Assembly (NCBI GenBank): GCA_025056655.1
Contig: JANWVL010000073.1
Coordinates: 1 to 35,354, forward strand
Direction of reading: 5' to 3'
DNA: 35,354 nucleotides
Source: Candidatus Methylacidiphilales bacterium
GTDB taxonomy: Bacteria > Verrucomicrobiota > Verrucomicrobiia > Methylacidiphilales > JANWVL01
The notes beneath the pieces were generated by a model that was not told the DNA's origin, made no database searches, and was given only the letters and a program-made list of their open reading frames with translations. Below, piece by piece: positions 19,301 through 28,791 of this stretch. Position numbers and translations under genes: made by a program. Each line of letters opens with the position of its first letter. Within the stretch, counting starts at the first letter, position 1.

Positions 19301-19589
19301 CCAAACCCCACACACCCAAATCCCCACCGACTCCTTCCAAGTCGCCTGCCAACAAGCCTGCCCAGCCGAAGCCATCACCTTCGGCAACCTCGCCGACCCC
19401 CAAAGCAAAATCGCCAAACTCAAAGGCCACAACCTCGAATACGGACTCCTCACCTACCTCAACACCAAACCCCGCGTCACCTACCTCGCCCGCATCCGCA
19501 ACACCAACCCCCGCATGCCCGACGCCCACCGCTACGGCCTCTCCAACATCGGAAAACACCCACCCCAAAACACCGAGACCCACCACTAA
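16323..19589 (+). CDS. actB: Alternative complex III subunit ActB (molybdopterin-like domain fused to Fe-S domain)
   Basis: The frame is open from 16143, but that part overlaps actA; the ATG at 16323 gives 1,088 residues starting MKRITTHPS, the usual ActB layout. A twin-arginine segment VTRRHFLQLMGAS (RR at 54-55) with following hydrophobic run marks export of the folded protein. The middle part is the molybdopterin-oxidoreductase-like domain, which in this family carries no molybdenum cofactor. The C-terminal ferredoxin-like part has four cysteine groups: CTGCNAC (803), CMHCENAPC (868), CIGTRYCANNC (900) with CTFC (974) and CQQAC (about 1009). These bind the Fe-S clusters that relay electrons from quinol toward ActA and ActE. 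Codons end mostly in C. Confidence 0.95.
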   Translation: MKRITTHPSLPQNLNGRKYWRSLDELADTPEFRSWLQKEFPEGASYLDADGVTRRHFLQLMGASLALAGFGLTSCRRPESYIVPYTRSPEYIIPGKPITYATAIPRRKGAHPIVVTSHEGRPTKIEANTLLKNYKGTDAITQFSILDLYDPDRSRTYIHNQKITDQNSFLEILKQISAQYTPTKGQGLALLIEPTVSPTTQRLLRQFQSQFPQAILATHDPLAPTEPLAAAEVAFGSKIQITPIWEKADIILTVECDFLQGDELSIPAINGFTRRRRQDLPTPHMNRLYAVESRFTITGGAADHRLRLRASQMGAFLLDLAHELHSLGATSLKPLIQNLTRSLSIRTKHHTWVKELALDLWQHRTRSAILTGSLLPAHCHLLAYGINAALNNFGQSIHLHPVPYLLAAPLTTLAQAIHTGSIHTLIIIGTNPAYTAPADLHWPELQKNIPQVIHIGTHYDETAALSHTHAPLTHYLETWGDQRASDGTYLSQQPLTLPLFNAISENQTLAALLGLPHTQGPEHIQDTFKEITNTQKFDTDWKRFVRDGFAQNTAYTPLNLPFNTTSAAAFLQHNPPPVAAADEFEIAFFRCTKLDDGRYANNGWAQELPDAETKLTWDNAALISPATARRLATDRPIKNGDIIRLDLEDRSIEIPLYIAPGHADDCISLTLGYGRTTQAGHVAAGVGTNVYPLRTTTNPYFALGVRITLTGKHYELGQTQTHYNMEGRALVREATLAEYQADPHFVDHLGLDHEMPTLNQPGDKDFPRYPSIYPHPYTTDDPHTGNINKAPHQWGMIIDLSACTGCNACVIACQAENNIPIVGKEQINKGREMHWIRIDRYYGSTEYYHQDLGQAPDDPTMLTQPILCMHCENAPCETVCPVNATVHNDEGLNVMAYNRCIGTRYCANNCPYKVRRFNYFDFNKRNVIARKKIGPIEFSNLYAGPLGTINDDALIAMQKNPNVTVRMRGVMEKCTFCTQRIEEARIQAKIKAGQTPHTQIPTDSFQVACQQACPAEAITFGNLADPQSKIAKLKGHNLEYGLLTYLNTKPRVTYLARIRNTNPRMPDAHRYGLSNIGKHPPQNTETHH

Positions 19590-19592
19590 ACC

Positions 19593-21068
<1,476 letters not shown>

Positions 21069-21074
21069 CCCGCC

Positions 21075-21698
21075 ATGAGCACCCAACTTGCCTCCCCCCA
21101 ACAAACTACCACCCCCCAACCCACCCTCACCTGGGGAATCGGCGCCGAATTTGATAGCCCCGCCTCCCTCCTCCACGCCGCCAAAGCCATCCACAACGCC
21201 GGCTACAAATGGTGGGACGTCTACACCCCATTCCCCATCCACGGCATGGACAAAGCCATGGGCCTCAACTGGTCCAAAGTCTCCGTCTTCGCCTTCATCG
21301 GTGGAGCCACAGGCCTCACCACAGGCCTCCTACTCACCATCCTCACCTCCATCCCACGCCCACAATGGCTCGCACACATCCCCTCAGGCTGGCTCCTCGA
21401 CCTCTTTTATCCCCTCGTCGTTCAAGGCAAACCCTACCTCGCCCTCCCCGCCTTCTTCCCCGTCCTCTTCGAATTAACCATCCTCCTCACCGCCTTCGGC
21501 ACCATCGCCGGCGTCCTCATCACCAACCGCCTACCGCGCCTCTACAACCCAGTCTTCAACTGGGACTACTTCGCCAAAGCCACAGACGACGGATTCTTCC
21601 TCATCATCGAAGCCGCCGACCCCCGCTACGACCGCCAAAAAACCGCCGAACTCCTTGCCTCCCTAGGCGGCAAAAACATCACCCTGATCCCAAGATAA
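21075..21698 (+). CDS. actD: Alternative complex III subunit ActD (DUF3341)
   Basis: ActD is a small membrane subunit of alternative complex III. The 207-residue protein opens with a soluble part (WGIGAEFDSPASLLHAAKAI, then GYKWWDVYTPFPIHGMDKAM), then has two membrane segments (about residues 70-90 and 130-155), and ends with ATDDGFFLIIEAADPRYD, all typical of the DUF3341 family. It lies between actC and actE with gaps of 6 and 3 bases. Confidence 0.93.
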   Translation: MSTQLASPQQTTTPQPTLTWGIGAEFDSPASLLHAAKAIHNAGYKWWDVYTPFPIHGMDKAMGLNWSKVSVFAFIGGATGLTTGLLLTILTSIPRPQWLAHIPSGWLLDLFYPLVVQGKPYLALPAFFPVLFELTILLTAFGTIAGVLITNRLPRLYNPVFNWDYFAKATDDGFFLIIEAADPRYDRQKTAELLASLGGKNITLIPR

Positions 21699-21701
21699 CC
21701 T

Positions 21702-22331
21702 ATGCGCTACTACCTCCTCGGCCTCCTCCTCACAATCCTCCTCGTCATCTTCATCGCAGGCCGCCAAGGCGACTTCACCCAACGCACCCCCATCGAAATC
21801 TTCGACGACATGGATCGCCAACAAAAAATCAAACCCCAAAAACCCAGCGACTTTTTCCCCGACGGCCGAGCCGCACGCATGCCCATCCCCGGCACCATCC
21901 CCACTCACATCCCAGTCGAAAACGAATACCTCTACACCGGCCGAATCGGCAACCGCTGGGGCAACGGCATCCCCATCCCCGTCACCGAATCCCTCCTCCT
22001 CCGCGGCCAAGAACGCTACTCCATCCACTGCGCCATCTGCCACGGCGCAACAGGCGCCGGCAACGGCATCACCAGCCAATACGGCCTCGTCGGCATAGCC
22101 AACCTCCACCAAGAACGCCTCCTCAAAATGGATGACGGCGAAATCTACAACACCATCACCCACGGCAAAGGCACCATGTATGGCTACGGCTCCAACATCC
22201 AACTCGAAGACCGCTGGGCCATCGTCGCCTACATCCGCGCCCTCCAACGTTCCCAAAACGCCTCCCTCGACGACCTCCCCCCCGAGCAGCGCACACGCCT
22301 CACCGCCTCACAAAAACCACCCACCCCATGA
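21702..22331 (+). CDS. actE: Alternative complex III monoheme cytochrome c subunit ActE
   Basis: The 209-residue protein has an N-terminal hydrophobic anchor (residues 4-19) and one haem c site, CAICH at 110-114, followed by GATGAGNG. A likely distal methionine lies in GKGTMYGYG. The segment between anchor and haem (KPQKPSDFFPDGRAARMPIP) is typical of ActE. It has no lipobox cysteine near the N-terminus, so the anchor is probably a membrane helix rather than a lipid. It is expected to hand electrons from the Fe-S/haem chain to the terminal oxidase. Its last codon overlaps the actF start by four bases (ATGA). Confidence 0.93.
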   Translation: MRYYLLGLLLTILLVIFIAGRQGDFTQRTPIEIFDDMDRQQKIKPQKPSDFFPDGRAARMPIPGTIPTHIPVENEYLYTGRIGNRWGNGIPIPVTESLLLRGQERYSIHCAICHGATGAGNGITSQYGLVGIANLHQERLLKMDDGEIYNTITHGKGTMYGYGSNIQLEDRWAIVAYIRALQRSQNASLDDLPPEQRTRLTASQKPPTP

Positions 22332-23542
22332 CCACCCAGACCCACTCCCTCCCCTCCACCGCAAACGTCACCCTCCCCCCTGCAGCCACACGCAAGCTGG
22401 AAAAAACCCTCCTCGCAGGCGGAATCATCCTACTCCTCATCACCATTGCCCTCGCATTCATCAACAAAGATTTCACAAAACAATTTGCCCACTCATGGCT
22501 CTTTGCTTTCTACTTCTTCTTCACCCTCACACTCGGAGGCATCTTCTGGGTCATCCTCCAGCACACCACCAACGCCGGCTGGTCGATCGTCGTTCGCCGC
22601 CAAATGGAAAACATCGGTGCCAACATCCCACTAATCGCGCTCCTCGCCCTCCCCCTCATCCCCGTCCTCCCCTATCTCTACAAATGGATGGACCCCCAAT
22701 ACACCGCCGGCGACCCAATCTACGCCCATAAACAAGGATTTCTCAACATCCCCTTCTTCACCATCCGAGCCCTCTTCTACTTCGGCACACTCATCTACCT
22801 CATCCACCTCCTCCGCCGCCACTCCATCGCACAAGACCACGACGGTTACCCCACCCACACACTCCGCCTCCAAAAAATCTCCTTCATCGCCCTCCCCCTC
22901 TTCGCCGTCATCACGACGTTCTCCGCCATAGACTGGCTCATGGCACTCGATTTCCACTGGTATTCCACCATGTGGGGCGTCTACATCTTCGCCGGCTCAG
23001 CCCTATCCAGTTTAGCCTTCCTCATCATCCTCACCTTCACCCTCCAACGCCTCGGCTACCTCAACGACGTCATCAACAAAGAACACTACCACCTCATGGG
23101 CAAGCTCCTCCTCGCCTTCACCGTCTTCTGGGCCTACATCGCCTTCAGCCAATACATGCTCATATGGTATTCCAACATCCCAGAAGAAACCACCTTCTAC
23201 ATCCAGCGCAACCAAGGCTCCTGGTATTGGCTCAGCCTACTCCTCGTCATCGGCCACTTCATCATCCCCTTCCTCCTCCTACTTTTTCAAATTACAAAAC
23301 GAAAACCCCACATCCTCGCCAGCATCGCCGCTTGGCTCCTCCTCATGCACGCAGCCGACCACTACTGGATCATCCTCCCCCGCAAACATCCACAAGGCAT
23401 CTTCCTACACATCATGGACCTCACCGCCTGGCTCGGCATGGCCGCCCTCTTCACCGCTTTCCTCATCCGAAACGCAAGAAATTCAGCCCTCATCCCCCTC
23501 CGCGATCCACGCCTCCAAGAATCCCTACACGTCTCAAACTAG
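22328..23542 (+). CDS. actF: Alternative complex III membrane subunit ActF
   Basis: ActF is the second large membrane subunit of alternative complex III, distantly related to ActC. The 404-residue protein shows about ten hydrophobic segments; recognisable stretches are STMWGVYIFAGSALSS, HYHLMGKLLLAFTVFWAYIA, and the SQYMLIWYSNIPEET loop. Its start overlaps actE by four bases, and the next gene follows after 10 bases. This completes the six-gene actABCDEF set. Confidence 0.93.
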   Translation: MTTQTHSLPSTANVTLPPAATRKLEKTLLAGGIILLLITIALAFINKDFTKQFAHSWLFAFYFFFTLTLGGIFWVILQHTTNAGWSIVVRRQMENIGANIPLIALLALPLIPVLPYLYKWMDPQYTAGDPIYAHKQGFLNIPFFTIRALFYFGTLIYLIHLLRRHSIAQDHDGYPTHTLRLQKISFIALPLFAVITTFSAIDWLMALDFHWYSTMWGVYIFAGSALSSLAFLIILTFTLQRLGYLNDVINKEHYHLMGKLLLAFTVFWAYIAFSQYMLIWYSNIPEETTFYIQRNQGSWYWLSLLLVIGHFIIPFLLLLFQITKRKPHILASIAAWLLLMHAADHYWIILPRKHPQGIFLHIMDLTAWLGMAALFTAFLIRNARNSALIPLRDPRLQESLHVSN

Positions 23543-23552
23543 CCACACATCT

Positions 23553-23936
23553 ATGTCCGCTTCCCCCTCAACATCCCCCAACTCCTCCCCACGAGACCCC
23601 AAAACCCTCCGCGGCCAACTCCTAGCCCTCCTCGGATTCCTCATCTTCGGCATTGCCGCCTACTACCTCATCACCACCGAACGCGCCAAAAACCCCACCT
23701 TCGATGAAAAAGCCGCCCAAGCCAGACTCGAGCGACTCTCCAAACTCCAAGAAGAAGAACGACTACGCCTCCACTCCTACGGATGGATAGATCAAGCCGC
23801 CGGTATCGTTCACATCCCCATCGAAAAAGCCATCCCACTCACAGTCAAAGAACTCAGTCAAAAACCAGTGGGCCCCGGCAACCCCATCACCACTCCACCC
23901 ATCCCCTCCCCTCCACCCCCACCCTCCCCACAATGA
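23553..23936 (+). CDS. Small single-helix protein of the ACIII-oxidase operon
   Basis: The 127-residue protein has a short polar N-terminus, one membrane helix (about residues 23-41, LLALLGFLIFGIAAYYLIT), a charged helical segment (ARLERLSKLQEEERLRLHS), then SYGWIDQAAGIVHIPIEKAI and a proline-rich tail. The YGW-(V/I)-D-x-x-x-G-(V/I)-(V/x)-x-I-P-I-x-x-A-M-like motif is one I associate with small proteins beside respiratory oxidase genes in Verrucomicrobiota, Planctomycetota and Acidobacteriota; I know no proven function. Placed between actF and ccoS, it could be an extra subunit or an assembly factor linking the two complexes. Confidence 0.8.
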   Translation: MSASPSTSPNSSPRDPKTLRGQLLALLGFLIFGIAAYYLITTERAKNPTFDEKAAQARLERLSKLQEEERLRLHSYGWIDQAAGIVHIPIEKAIPLTVKELSQKPVGPGNPITTPPIPSPPPPPSPQ

Positions 23937-23964
23937 ACCCACCAAAACAAGCCAAACCCCGACA

Positions 23965-24213
23965 ATGATCGCCGTTCCCATCATCATCTTCACCGCAATC
24001 ATCCTAATGGCCATCTCAGCCATCGCCGCCTTCACATGGACCGCCCGACGCGGCGAATTCGACCACCTCGACCAGATCGCCACCCAAATTTTTGACCAAG
24101 AAGAACCCATAGGCCAACTCTCCGACCGTTTCCCTGATCAAAAGATACCCCCACACATCCCCACACGCCCATCGTTCACTCACCCCCAAAATCCTCCTCA
24201 AACAAGGTTATGA
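23965..24213 (+). CDS. ccoS: cbb3-type cytochrome oxidase assembly protein CcoS
   Basis: The 82-residue protein has one N-terminal membrane helix (IIIFTAIILMAISAIAAF) followed by the CcoS signature F-x-W-x-x-R-x-G-(E/Q)-F-D-x-L (FTWTARRGEFDHLDQIATQI). CcoS is needed for cofactor insertion into cbb3 oxidases. The C-terminal 40 residues are longer and proline-rich compared with typical CcoS. In most bacteria ccoS follows ccoI in a ccoGHIS cluster; here it stands immediately before ccoN, overlapping its start by four bases, and ccoG, ccoH and ccoI are not in the window. Confidence 0.8.
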   Translation: MIAVPIIIFTAIILMAISAIAAFTWTARRGEFDHLDQIATQIFDQEEPIGQLSDRFPDQKIPPHIPTRPSFTHPQNPPQTRL

Positions 24214-25685
24214 ACACCACCCCCAACACCCCCCTTGATCCCACCACAGCTCAACGCATAGCCATAGACCAATCCGTCCGCCTCCCCATCCTCTTCTTCT
24301 TCGCCTCCGCCATCTTCTGGCTCATCATCGGCACACTCTTCGGCCTCATCAGCTCTATCGTAATGCATTCCCCAGAATTTCACCGCACCAATATCGCATG
24401 GCTCGACGCCCTCCTCACCTTCGGACGCATCCGCCCAGCGCACGTCAATGCCGTCGCATATGGCTGGGCCTCCATGGCCGGCATCGGAGTCGCCATCTGG
24501 CTCATGGCGCGCCTATGCCGCGTCCCGCTCGAAGGCCAACGCCTCATAATCTCTGCAGGTATCCTATGGAATATCGGCGTCACCTTAGGCATAATCGGCA
24601 TCCTCATCGGAGATGGCTACGCCATCGAATGGCTAGAGTTCCCCACCTATGCCACCTTCACCCTGTTCACAGCATTTGCGATCATAGCTATATGGGCTGT
24701 CAGACTCTTCATTCGGCGCGATAAAAACCAACACATCTACGTCTCCCAATGGTATCTACTAGCTGCCTTATTCTGGTTCCCATGGCTCTACGGCACAGCC
24801 CAAATCCTCCTCATCCTCACCCCCGTAGCAGGCGTCACCCAAGGCGCCGTCAACTGGTGGTATGGCCACAACGCCCTCGGTCTCTGGTTCACCCCCATCG
24901 GCCTCGCCGCAGCCTACTATTTCATCCCCAAAGTCATCGGCCGCCCCGTCCACAGCTACTACCTATCCGTCGTCGGCTTCTGGACGCTAGCCTTCTTTTA
25001 CAGTTGGAACGGCATGCATCACCTCATCGGTGGACCTTACCCCGTATGGCTCATCTCAGTCTCCACAGTCGCTTCGGTCATGATGGTCATACCCGTTGTC
25101 ACCGTAGCGATCAACCACCACATGACAATGCGCGGCCACTTCCACCTCCTCCGCTACTCCCCCACACTCCGCTTCGTAGTCTTCGGAGCAATGGCTTACA
25201 CACTAGTCTCCCTCCAAGGCTCCTCCATGTCCATAAGATCCCTGAATGTCATCACCCACTTCACCCACTACACCGTCGGTCACGCACACCTCGGCCTCTA
25301 CGCCTTCTACACGATGATCATGTTTGGCTCCATCTACTACATCGTCCCGCGACTACTTCGCTGGGAATGGCCCTCCGCCACACTTATCCGCATCCACTTC
25401 TGGTGCACAGCCATCGGAATCAGCGTCATGTTCCTCATCCTAAGTGTCGGCGGTCTCATACAAGGCCTCGCCCTCAACGACCCCAACATCAGCTTCATGG
25501 CCACCGTCGATCTCACAATCCCATTCCTTTGGATCCGCTCCCTATCGGGCATCATGATCCTGATCGGCCATATAGCCTTTGCAATCCAATTCGTCCTGAT
25601 GCTCCTCAGATTCGGCAAACCAAAAAGCGGCCCCACCTATTTCCACCCCATCCCAGAACCCGTCACTTCCACCTCTCAATCATAA
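24210..25685 (+). CDS. ccoN: cbb3-type cytochrome c oxidase catalytic subunit CcoN
   Basis: The 491-residue membrane protein reduces oxygen to water at a haem-CuB centre. All key residues are present: H78 (RPAHVNA) and H360 for the low-spin haem, H358 for high-spin haem b3 (YTVGHAHLG), and H220 (WWYGHN), H270 and H271 (GMHHL) for CuB. Y264 lies exactly 44 residues after H220, as the cross-linked tyrosine does in known cbb3 enzymes. About twelve membrane segments are visible. It starts inside ccoS and is followed by ccoO after 3 bases. The enzyme type is usually high-affinity and suited to low oxygen. Confidence 0.95.
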   Translation: MNTTPNTPLDPTTAQRIAIDQSVRLPILFFFASAIFWLIIGTLFGLISSIVMHSPEFHRTNIAWLDALLTFGRIRPAHVNAVAYGWASMAGIGVAIWLMARLCRVPLEGQRLIISAGILWNIGVTLGIIGILIGDGYAIEWLEFPTYATFTLFTAFAIIAIWAVRLFIRRDKNQHIYVSQWYLLAALFWFPWLYGTAQILLILTPVAGVTQGAVNWWYGHNALGLWFTPIGLAAAYYFIPKVIGRPVHSYYLSVVGFWTLAFFYSWNGMHHLIGGPYPVWLISVSTVASVMMVIPVVTVAINHHMTMRGHFHLLRYSPTLRFVVFGAMAYTLVSLQGSSMSIRSLNVITHFTHYTVGHAHLGLYAFYTMIMFGSIYYIVPRLLRWEWPSATLIRIHFWCTAIGISVMFLILSVGGLIQGLALNDPNISFMATVDLTIPFLWIRSLSGIMILIGHIAFAIQFVLMLLRFGKPKSGPTYFHPIPEPVTSTSQS

Positions 25686-25688
25686 CCC

Positions 25689-26324
25689 ATGAACCGACTC
25701 CCCACCCTCTTCTTTGGCATCTTCATCACCTTCGCCTCTGCCTGGCTCGGCCTCATCCTCTGGCCCGTCCTATTCATCGGTCACCTCCCGCCCCACCAAG
25801 ACCCCGACACACAAGACATCCTCCCCCCCCCCTCGCCCGGCCTGGCTCTCATAGGAAAACGCGTCTACGAAAAAAACGGCTGCATGTATTGCCACACCCA
25901 ACAAATTCGACCAGAAACAACCGGATCCGACATCGCCCGCGGCTGGGGCTCCCGTCGCACCGTCCCAAGAGACTACATACACGACAAACCCGTCCTCCTC
26001 GGCACAATGCGCACCGGCCCCGACCTCACCAACATCGGCCGCCGCTGGGGAACCGACGCCGCCGCCATTGCCAAACACCACCTCCACCTCTACGCCCCTC
26101 GACTCGTCTCACCAGGCTCCATCATGCCCCCCTACCACTTCCTCTATGAAACACGAAAAATACAAGGCTCCCCCTCACCCGACGCCCTAAAACTCGAAGG
26201 CACCCCATACGCCCCACCACCCGGCTATGAAGTCGTCCCCACCGCCGAAGCCCGCGCCCTTGTCGCCTACCTCATCTCCCTAGATCGCACCTACCCATTA
26301 CCCGAAATTCCAGAACAACCATGA
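25689..26324 (+). CDS. ccoO: cbb3-type oxidase monoheme cytochrome c subunit CcoO
   Basis: CcoO passes electrons to CcoN. The 211-residue protein has an N-terminal membrane helix (about residues 8-30) and one haem site CMYCH (65-69) followed by TQQIRPE, the CcoO hallmark. LLGTMRTGPDLTNIGRR and SPGSIMPPYHFL, with the likely distal methionine, are also typical. The last codon overlaps ccoP by four bases. Confidence 0.94.
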   Translation: MNRLPTLFFGIFITFASAWLGLILWPVLFIGHLPPHQDPDTQDILPPPSPGLALIGKRVYEKNGCMYCHTQQIRPETTGSDIARGWGSRRTVPRDYIHDKPVLLGTMRTGPDLTNIGRRWGTDAAAIAKHHLHLYAPRLVSPGSIMPPYHFLYETRKIQGSPSPDALKLEGTPYAPPPGYEVVPTAEARALVAYLISLDRTYPLPEIPEQP

Positions 26325-27052
26325 GCACCGCCCCCACCCCACCCCCCAACGACCCACAAAACGAAACCCCCGAATCCCTCGAAGCCCAAACCCGTGCACT
26401 CGAATACAACGAAGACACCGACGTCGAGAAAATCCACGCCGCCATCCTTCGAGAAAAACAAGAACCTCAAGACGGCCTCGAGCCCCTACCCCTATGGCTC
26501 GTCCTTCTCTTCTCCATCATCATCTTCTGGGGCGGCGGTTATCTCTTCTTCTACTCTGGCGGCTTCAAACACGACGTCTACGACGAAAAACTCATCACCT
26601 GGGGCCCAGTCACCGCCACCGCCACACAAAAAACTATCGACCCCATCGCCATCGGCAAACGCCTCTACACCGCCAACTGCGCCGCCTGCCACCAAGCCAC
26701 AGGCCTAGGCCTCGCAGGACAATACCCGCCGCTGGCTGACTCCGAATACGTCCTCGGCCGCGACGGGTGGGGCACCAACCACCTCATCAAACTCGTCCTC
26801 AACGGCCTCGAAGGCCCCATCACCGTCAAAGGTCAACCCTACAACGGCAACATGCCCGCTCAAAAAGACATCCTAAAAGACGAACAAATCGCCCACATCC
26901 TCACCTACATCCGCCAAGAATGGGGCAACAACGCACCCCCCATCACCCCTCAACAAGTGGCCGCCATCCGCGCCGAAGTTGGCAACCGTCGAGCACCATG
27001 GACTCTTAACGAGCTCCGCGCCATCCCCGCCAGTGACGTGCCCACACCATAG
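26321..27052 (+). CDS. ccoP: CcoP-like membrane-anchored monoheme cytochrome c
   Basis: The 243-residue protein sits where ccoP belongs and shares its layout: a cytoplasmic N-terminus (D-G-L-E-P-L-P-L-W before the helix), one membrane helix (about 58-78) and a periplasmic cytochrome c domain. It has a single haem site, CAACH at 120-124, with a likely distal methionine in NGNMPAQ; standard CcoP has two. After the haem domain, about 40 further residues carry no CxxCH, so the second domain is absent rather than mutated. It is the last gene of the operon; the ABC permease ends 27 bp away on the other strand. Confidence 0.85.
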   Translation: MSTAPTPPPNDPQNETPESLEAQTRALEYNEDTDVEKIHAAILREKQEPQDGLEPLPLWLVLLFSIIIFWGGGYLFFYSGGFKHDVYDEKLITWGPVTATATQKTIDPIAIGKRLYTANCAACHQATGLGLAGQYPPLADSEYVLGRDGWGTNHLIKLVLNGLEGPITVKGQPYNGNMPAQKDILKDEQIAHILTYIRQEWGNNAPPITPQQVAAIRAEVGNRRAPWTLNELRAIPASDVPTP

Positions 27053-27079
27053 TTCCCCCCAAAAATTACCCCCCGCAGC

Positions 27080-27928
27080 TCAAAAATCCCGCCTCTGAAA
27101 AGCCACTATCCCAAGCAAAAGCGCACCGCAACACAAAACCACCGCATAAACCACGACCTGCCCAACATAACCCCACGACAACGACCCCTGCGTCGAGATC
27201 GCCTCTAGCGGCGCAAAAATGCTAAAATCCGGCATCACACGCTGCAACCCCCACAAAAGCCACTCCACAGCCCTACTCACTTCCCCCGTCAACAAAGCCT
27301 CCCGAGCCACCCCTTGCAAATGCCCAATCAAATATATCAACACCCCACACAACACACTAAAAATCGGTGACGTCGCAACAGTCGTCAAAAACAAAGTAAT
27401 CGCAGCCATAATCACCGCCTTGCACCACACCAACACCGCCGCTTGAAAAAAAAGCTCCGGCCGATTCTCCTGCTCAATCTTTTCCACAATTGCCGCCGCT
27501 CCCTCACCCCAAAGCTTCTTCTCTTCCTCGATAACCATACCCTTCTTCCACTGGCTAATCAAAAAAGCCATAACCGTCATAAATCCAATCGTCAGAGCCA
27601 ACATCAACCCCAAACCCAAAAATTTTCCAACAATCACCTGCCAACGATCCACCGGCTTCGCAAGAATTGTCAACAAGCTTCTACTTTCCATATCCCCCCA
27701 AAGCAAATGGCTAGCCCCTAGCAAAGCCATAGCGACATTGAAAATCACCATCGCCCCAAAACAAAAATCCTTCACAAACTTCAACTGCTCCGCAAACGAA
27801 AGCTCAATAAAAAGTGGCGTCAAAGCCAAAATCACAAACGCAAAAAGAAAAATCAAATGCAACGTCCGTTGCCGCATCAAATCCCGAAACGATAACTGCG
27901 CAAGAACAACAACAACCCGTAACATCAC
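27080..27928 (-). CDS. ABC-2 type transporter permease
   Basis: The 282-residue protein has about six hydrophobic segments and the ABC-2 features: an N-terminal amphipathic start (FRDLMRQRTLHLIFLFAF), WGDMESRSLLTILAKPVDRWQVIVGK after the second helix, and a C-terminal helix before VAFQRRDF. The segment E-S-R-S-L-x-x-I-L-A-K-P-V is common in exporters of the Nos/GldF-like ABC-2 group. It follows the ATPase after four bases. Substrate is unknown. Confidence 0.88.
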   Translation of the reverse strand: MMLRVVVVLAQLSFRDLMRQRTLHLIFLFAFVILALTPLFIELSFAEQLKFVKDFCFGAMVIFNVAMALLGASHLLWGDMESRSLLTILAKPVDRWQVIVGKFLGLGLMLALTIGFMTVMAFLISQWKKGMVIEEEKKLWGEGAAAIVEKIEQENRPELFFQAAVLVWCKAVIMAAITLFLTTVATSPIFSVLCGVLIYLIGHLQGVAREALLTGEVSRAVEWLLWGLQRVMPDFSIFAPLEAISTQGSLSWGYVGQVVVYAVVLCCGALLLGIVAFQRRDF

Positions 27929-27932
27929 ATCA

Positions 27933-28778
27933 TCAATGTTGCCTCATCATCTCCAAAAAGCGATCTTCCAAACTCATCCGCATCGGCTCAACCTCAATCG
28001 GCTCCACAAAAAACTCCGACAACTGTCTTCTATAATACTCAACCCGCGACACATCTGCTTCCAGAATCCTCACTTCAAGCCCCCTCGGAGCTTTTAACAA
28101 ACCATCAATCGATCCACTATAAACCCCTACCCCACGATAAAGAAGCGTAACATCATCACAAATTCGCTCCATCTGATCAAGAAGATGAGAAGTAATCAGC
28201 AAAGTGCACCCCTGCCTCTTAAGCTCCAACAAAATTTCACGAATCTCATGAGAACCCTCCGGATCAAGACCCGCCGTCGGTTCATCCAAAATAACCAACC
28301 GAGGCTCATGAATCAACGCCTGAGCTAATGAAATTCGCTGAAGCATCCCTTTAGAATAACTCGAAAGCGGCCGATCTGCCGCCTCCTCCATCCTCACCCT
28401 CCTCAACAACCTCCCCGAACGCCTCCGTATCTCCTCAATACCCAACCCACACAGACGCCCATGAAGATCCAATAATTCCCGCCCCGTCAAAAACCTAGGA
28501 AAGTAAGGACTCTCCGGCATATAACCTATCTGCCGCCGAATCGCCCGCGACGGCAAAACCTCCCCAAAAAGCGTAATCTTACCCTCTTGCGGCACAATAA
28601 GCCCCAAAATACACTTTATCGTCGTGCTTTTACCGGAGCCATTCGGCCCCAGCAGACCATGAATCGTTCCCTCCGAAACATTCAAGCTTAACCGATCAAC
28701 CGCCTTAAGCCGAGGCTTTCTCCACCCCATCGAAAAACAATGCGTAAGCGATTCAACCGCAAGCGCAACACCACTCAT
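27933..28778 (-). CDS. ABC transporter ATP-binding protein
   Basis: The 281-residue ATPase has Walker A GPNGSGKST, the signature SSYSKGMLQR, Walker B RLVILDEPTAGLDPEG and the switch histidine in LLITSHLLDQ. The open frame begins at a TTG (28811) that would overlap the HAD gene. ATG 28778 (MSGVALAVESL) has AGAGAGG just upstream and is preferred. It energises the adjacent ABC-2 permease for export of an unknown substrate; the C-terminal 60 residues form the accessory domain common in this group. Confidence 0.92.
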   Translation of the reverse strand: MSGVALAVESLTHCFSMGWRKPRLKAVDRLSLNVSEGTIHGLLGPNGSGKSTTIKCILGLIVPQEGKITLFGEVLPSRAIRRQIGYMPESPYFPRFLTGRELLDLHGRLCGLGIEEIRRRSGRLLRRVRMEEAADRPLSSYSKGMLQRISLAQALIHEPRLVILDEPTAGLDPEGSHEIREILLELKRQGCTLLITSHLLDQMERICDDVTLLYRGVGVYSGSIDGLLKAPRGLEVRILEADVSRVEYYRRQLSEFFVEPIEVEPMRMSLEDRFLEMMRQH

Positions 28779-28791
28779 AACCTCTCTATTC

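Noticed and set aside
18033-19586. Long open minus-strand frame (over 500 codons) opposite actB
   Set aside because: It is the antisense of C-ending codons in actB; composition is almost only Val, Gly, Asp, Ala and Glu, with no family features.
27053-27079. Bidirectional terminator between the ccoP-like gene and the ABC permease
   Set aside because: The 27-bp convergent gap contains C- and A-runs but no inverted repeat able to form a stem.
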